A stretch of 6,307 nt of DNA, from assembly GCA_009703845.1 (NCBI GenBank), contig WLFI01000045.1, positions 1 to 6,307 on the forward strand, read 5' to 3'. The position numbers were made by a program, and so were the translations under genes. The notes under the pieces are model-generated. The model saw nothing but the letters and a program-made list of their open reading frames with translations. It had not been told where the DNA came from and did no database searches. This document shows positions 4,920-6,307 of the stretch, in pieces. The DNA comes from Actinomycetota bacterium. Lineage in GTDB: Bacteria; Actinomycetota; Actinomycetes; Actinomycetales; Microbacteriaceae. How positions within the stretch are numbered: position 1 is the stretch's first letter; every line of letters begins with the position of its first letter.

Positions 4920-6149
4920 ATGACTGCTTCAACTCGGCGCGCTCGGATGCCACGCATCCGCTTGATTTTGACGGCCACGGCCGCAATCGCCGCGATGATG
5001 TTCACCTCGACGGTGGTTGGACCAGCTTGGGCGGTGCCCGATTACCCGAGCGCCGAAGAGGTTGCCGCAGCCAAGAAGAAGGTCAGCGAGAAGCGCGCCA
5101 TGATTGCCCGCCTCGAAAAATACCTCGCCGATCTGTCTGTTGAGTCAGACGCACTAGCCACCACCGCGTTGATCAAGGCCGAGGCATACAACCAGGCTCA
5201 AGACTCGGTCGACCTCATGAACACCCGAGTGAACTCGCTTCAGACCCAGGTTGACGCAGCAAACGCGCAGGCCGACCAAGCCCTTGAGCAACTCGGCCAG
5301 TTGGCCGCCCAGATGTATCGCAACGGTTCGGCTGGCAACAGCCTCAACCTCTTTTTGAACGCCGACAAGGCCGACGACCTGCTCTACCAACTTGGTGCCA
5401 GCGAAAAGATTGCGCAGCAGAGCGACCAGCTCTACCAGCGCTCGATCGAGAAGCAGCGCTATGCCCAGGCTTTGGCCGACGAACTCAGTGCCGCTAAAGA
5501 AGAGCTAGCCGCGAAGGCAAAAATCGCTCAGGATGCTTATGCCGAAGCCCAGGCAGCGGCCAACACCCTGCAGGCCAAGGTTGACGAAAACAAGGCACTG
5601 AACCGCACCTTCTATGCGCAACTGGCCAGCCTGAGAAACACCTCGGCAGACCTAGAGCGTCGACGCGCGCAAGGTTTGGCCGATGAGCGTGCTCAAGCCA
5701 ACGGAACCGCCGACACCACAGCCCCAGAGCTTTATGACGTAGGCGATGCAAACGCCGACAAAGTCGAAGTAATGTTCAACTTCGCCAAGGCTCAACTCGG
5801 TGAGCCTTATGTGCTCGGCGGCATTGGCCCAAACGTTTGGGACTGCTCGGGCATCACAAAGGCTTCTTATGCCGCTGCTGGAATCTACATCGGCACCCAC
5901 TCGGCAACAAATCAGTTCAGAACCATGGCTGCCGCCAAGAAGCTGATTCCGCTAAACCAACTGCAGCCGGGTGACCTGATGTGGTACACGAAAGAACCGG
6001 GAAACTTCGACGGCGACAAGTACCACATCGTGATTTTCTATGGCAACGGCATGATGCTCGAGGCTCCGCGACCTGGTCGTGAGGTTCGTATCGTCCCGAT
6101 TCGTTGGGGCGAGATGTTCAAGTACGGCGGGCGCCCAAGCGCTCCATAA
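4920..6149 (+). CDS. Secreted coiled-coil NlpC/P60 peptidoglycan endopeptidase (RipC/PcsB-like)
   Basis: This 409-residue cell-wall hydrolase should cleave peptide stems of peptidoglycan outside the membrane. Residues 1-38 form a signal peptide: Arg-rich start, hydrophobic core 15-35, cleavage likely after AWA (38). Residues 45-255 are Ala/Gln/Glu-rich coiled coil, including the block QMYRNGSAGNSLNLFLNA typical of PcsB- and RipC-like regulatory arms. A Thr/Ala-rich linker (about 256-275) leads to the NlpC/P60 domain (283-405). That domain has catalytic Cys309 (WDCSG), His369 (YHIVIFYG) and Glu381 twelve residues later, the same spacing and residue type as the Cys-His-Glu triad known in RipA. 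Family knowledge suggests control by FtsEX through the coiled coil, but no ftsEX is in view. ATG 4920 was chosen because it includes the basic signal n-region. ATG 4947 is possible. Neither has a ribosome site. Confidence 0.9.
   Translation: MTASTRRARMPRIRLILTATAAIAAMMFTSTVVGPAWAVPDYPSAEEVAAAKKKVSEKRAMIARLEKYLADLSVESDALATTALIKAEAYNQAQDSVDLMNTRVNSLQTQVDAANAQADQALEQLGQLAAQMYRNGSAGNSLNLFLNADKADDLLYQLGASEKIAQQSDQLYQRSIEKQRYAQALADELSAAKEELAAKAKIAQDAYAEAQAAANTLQAKVDENKALNRTFYAQLASLRNTSADLERRRAQGLADERAQANGTADTTAPELYDVGDANADKVEVMFNFAKAQLGEPYVLGGIGPNVWDCSGITKASYAAAGIYIGTHSATNQFRTMAAAKKLIPLNQLQPGDLMWYTKEPGNFDGDKYHIVIFYGNGMMLEAPRPGREVRIVPIRWGEMFKYGGRPSAP
4944..4960 (+). repeat. 7-bp hairpin early in the NlpC/P60 coding region
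   Basis: CGGATGC (4944-4950), CAC, GCATCCG (4954-4960) form a perfect 7-bp inverted repeat with a 3-base loop, starting 24 bases into the gene. It contains the alternative ATG at 4947 and two copies of the GGATGC/GCATCC word in opposite orientation. It encodes ordinary signal-peptide residues (around Met10-Arg14). A role in translation or mRNA stability is possible but unproven. Confidence 0.5.
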
Positions 6150-6182
6150 ACCGCTGGCGCGAGTAGCGCATCCGCTTAAAGA

Positions 6183-6214
6183 AAAAACCCCGCCGATCGC
6201 TCGACGGGGTTTTT
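6183..6214. terminator. Bidirectional intrinsic terminator between the NlpC/P60 gene and the right-edge gene
   Basis: AAAAACCCCG (6183-6192) pairs with CGGGGTTTTT (6205-6214). Inside, CGA/TCG (6194-6196, 6201-6203) closes a 4-base loop. The remaining pair 6193/6204 is C-A on the plus strand but a G-U wobble in the leftward RNA, where the loop is GCGA, a GNRA tetraloop. The T-run and A-run on either side let it end both convergent genes. The leftward fold is the more stable one. Confidence 0.9.
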
Positions 6215-6226
6215 CGTTTGAAAGCT

Positions 6227-6307
6227 TTAGTGACCTTCGGCCTTGAAGCGCTCGATCGACTCGGCGATTAGGCGCTCGGCAACAGCCTTGCCCTGCCAGT
6301 CGCCAAC
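6227..6307 (-). CDS. ppa: C-terminal end of a protein, probably inorganic pyrophosphatase (partial)
   Basis: Reading leftward from the window edge, an open frame encodes 26 residues and stops with TAA at 6229-6227. It ends GDWQGKAVAERLIAESIERFKAEGH. The pattern of a DW-containing stretch, Ala/Glu helix and SxERFKA near the end closely resembles the C-terminus of actinobacterial family I inorganic pyrophosphatases (mycobacterial ADWVDRAEAEAE then SVERFKAGTH). That enzyme hydrolyses pyrophosphate in the cytoplasm. The active-site part is outside the window, so the call rests on the tail alone. It converges on the hydrolase gene and uses the hairpin at 6183-6214 as its terminator. Confidence 0.65.
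   Translation of the reverse strand, partial: VGDWQGKAVAERLIAESIERFKAEGH

Noticed and set aside
1..6307. CRISPR array, insertion sequence, phage or defence genes
   Set aside because: No spaced direct repeats, transposase or integrase motifs were seen. All sizeable reading frames with coding character are assigned to housekeeping or transport families.

Overview
The window reads as an ordinary, compact stretch of an actinobacterial chromosome with a GC content in the high fifties (estimated from sampled lines). Three things point to Actinobacteria. A DUF3073 protein, a family found essentially only in that phylum, lies convergent to purM, as in mycobacteria (Rv0809/Rv0810c). There is a Glu-Asp-Phe tRNA cluster. 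There is also a coiled-coil NlpC/P60 hydrolase of the RipC type. The tight spacing, moderate GC and frequent GCATCC/GGATGC words suggest a small-genome Microbacteriaceae relative, but that family-level placement is an inference.

Layout. Positions 1-825 hold the C-terminal three quarters of purM (purine biosynthesis), read rightward and ending in a small hairpin plus T-run. Only 15 bp away, on the other strand, ends the small DUF3073 gene (841-1131). From 1196 to 4487, all leftward, lies a run of four membrane transporter genes transcribed in the order EamA/DMT exporter, 14-helix DHA2-type MFS antiporter, then two FluC (CrcB) fluoride channel subunits. Gaps are 39 bp, 8 bp and a 4-bp ATGA overlap, so this looks like one operon. 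The two FluC proteins have opposite charge bias, as expected for a dual-topology heterodimer.

From 4569 to 4835, also leftward, are three tRNA genes transcribed Glu(TTC), Asp(GTC), Phe(GAA), followed by a strong hairpin terminator at 4535-4567. The tRNA promoter shares an 84-bp divergent region (4836-4919) with the promoter of a rightward secreted peptidoglycan hydrolase gene (4920-6149). That gene converges on the end of a leftward gene at the right edge, probably inorganic pyrophosphatase (ppa). A terminator hairpin that can work in both directions lies between them.

Functionally this is housekeeping (purine synthesis, tRNAs, cell-wall cleavage, probably pyrophosphate removal) around an export and fluoride-resistance operon. 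I see no mobile element, CRISPR array, phage gene or defence cassette, and nothing I would call a new system. The more interesting small-scale signals are the 10-bp inverted repeat bracketing tRNA-Glu, the loss of the pore phenylalanines in one FluC subunit, the overlapping divergent promoters with an apparently leaderless hydrolase mRNA, and the enriched GCATCC word.
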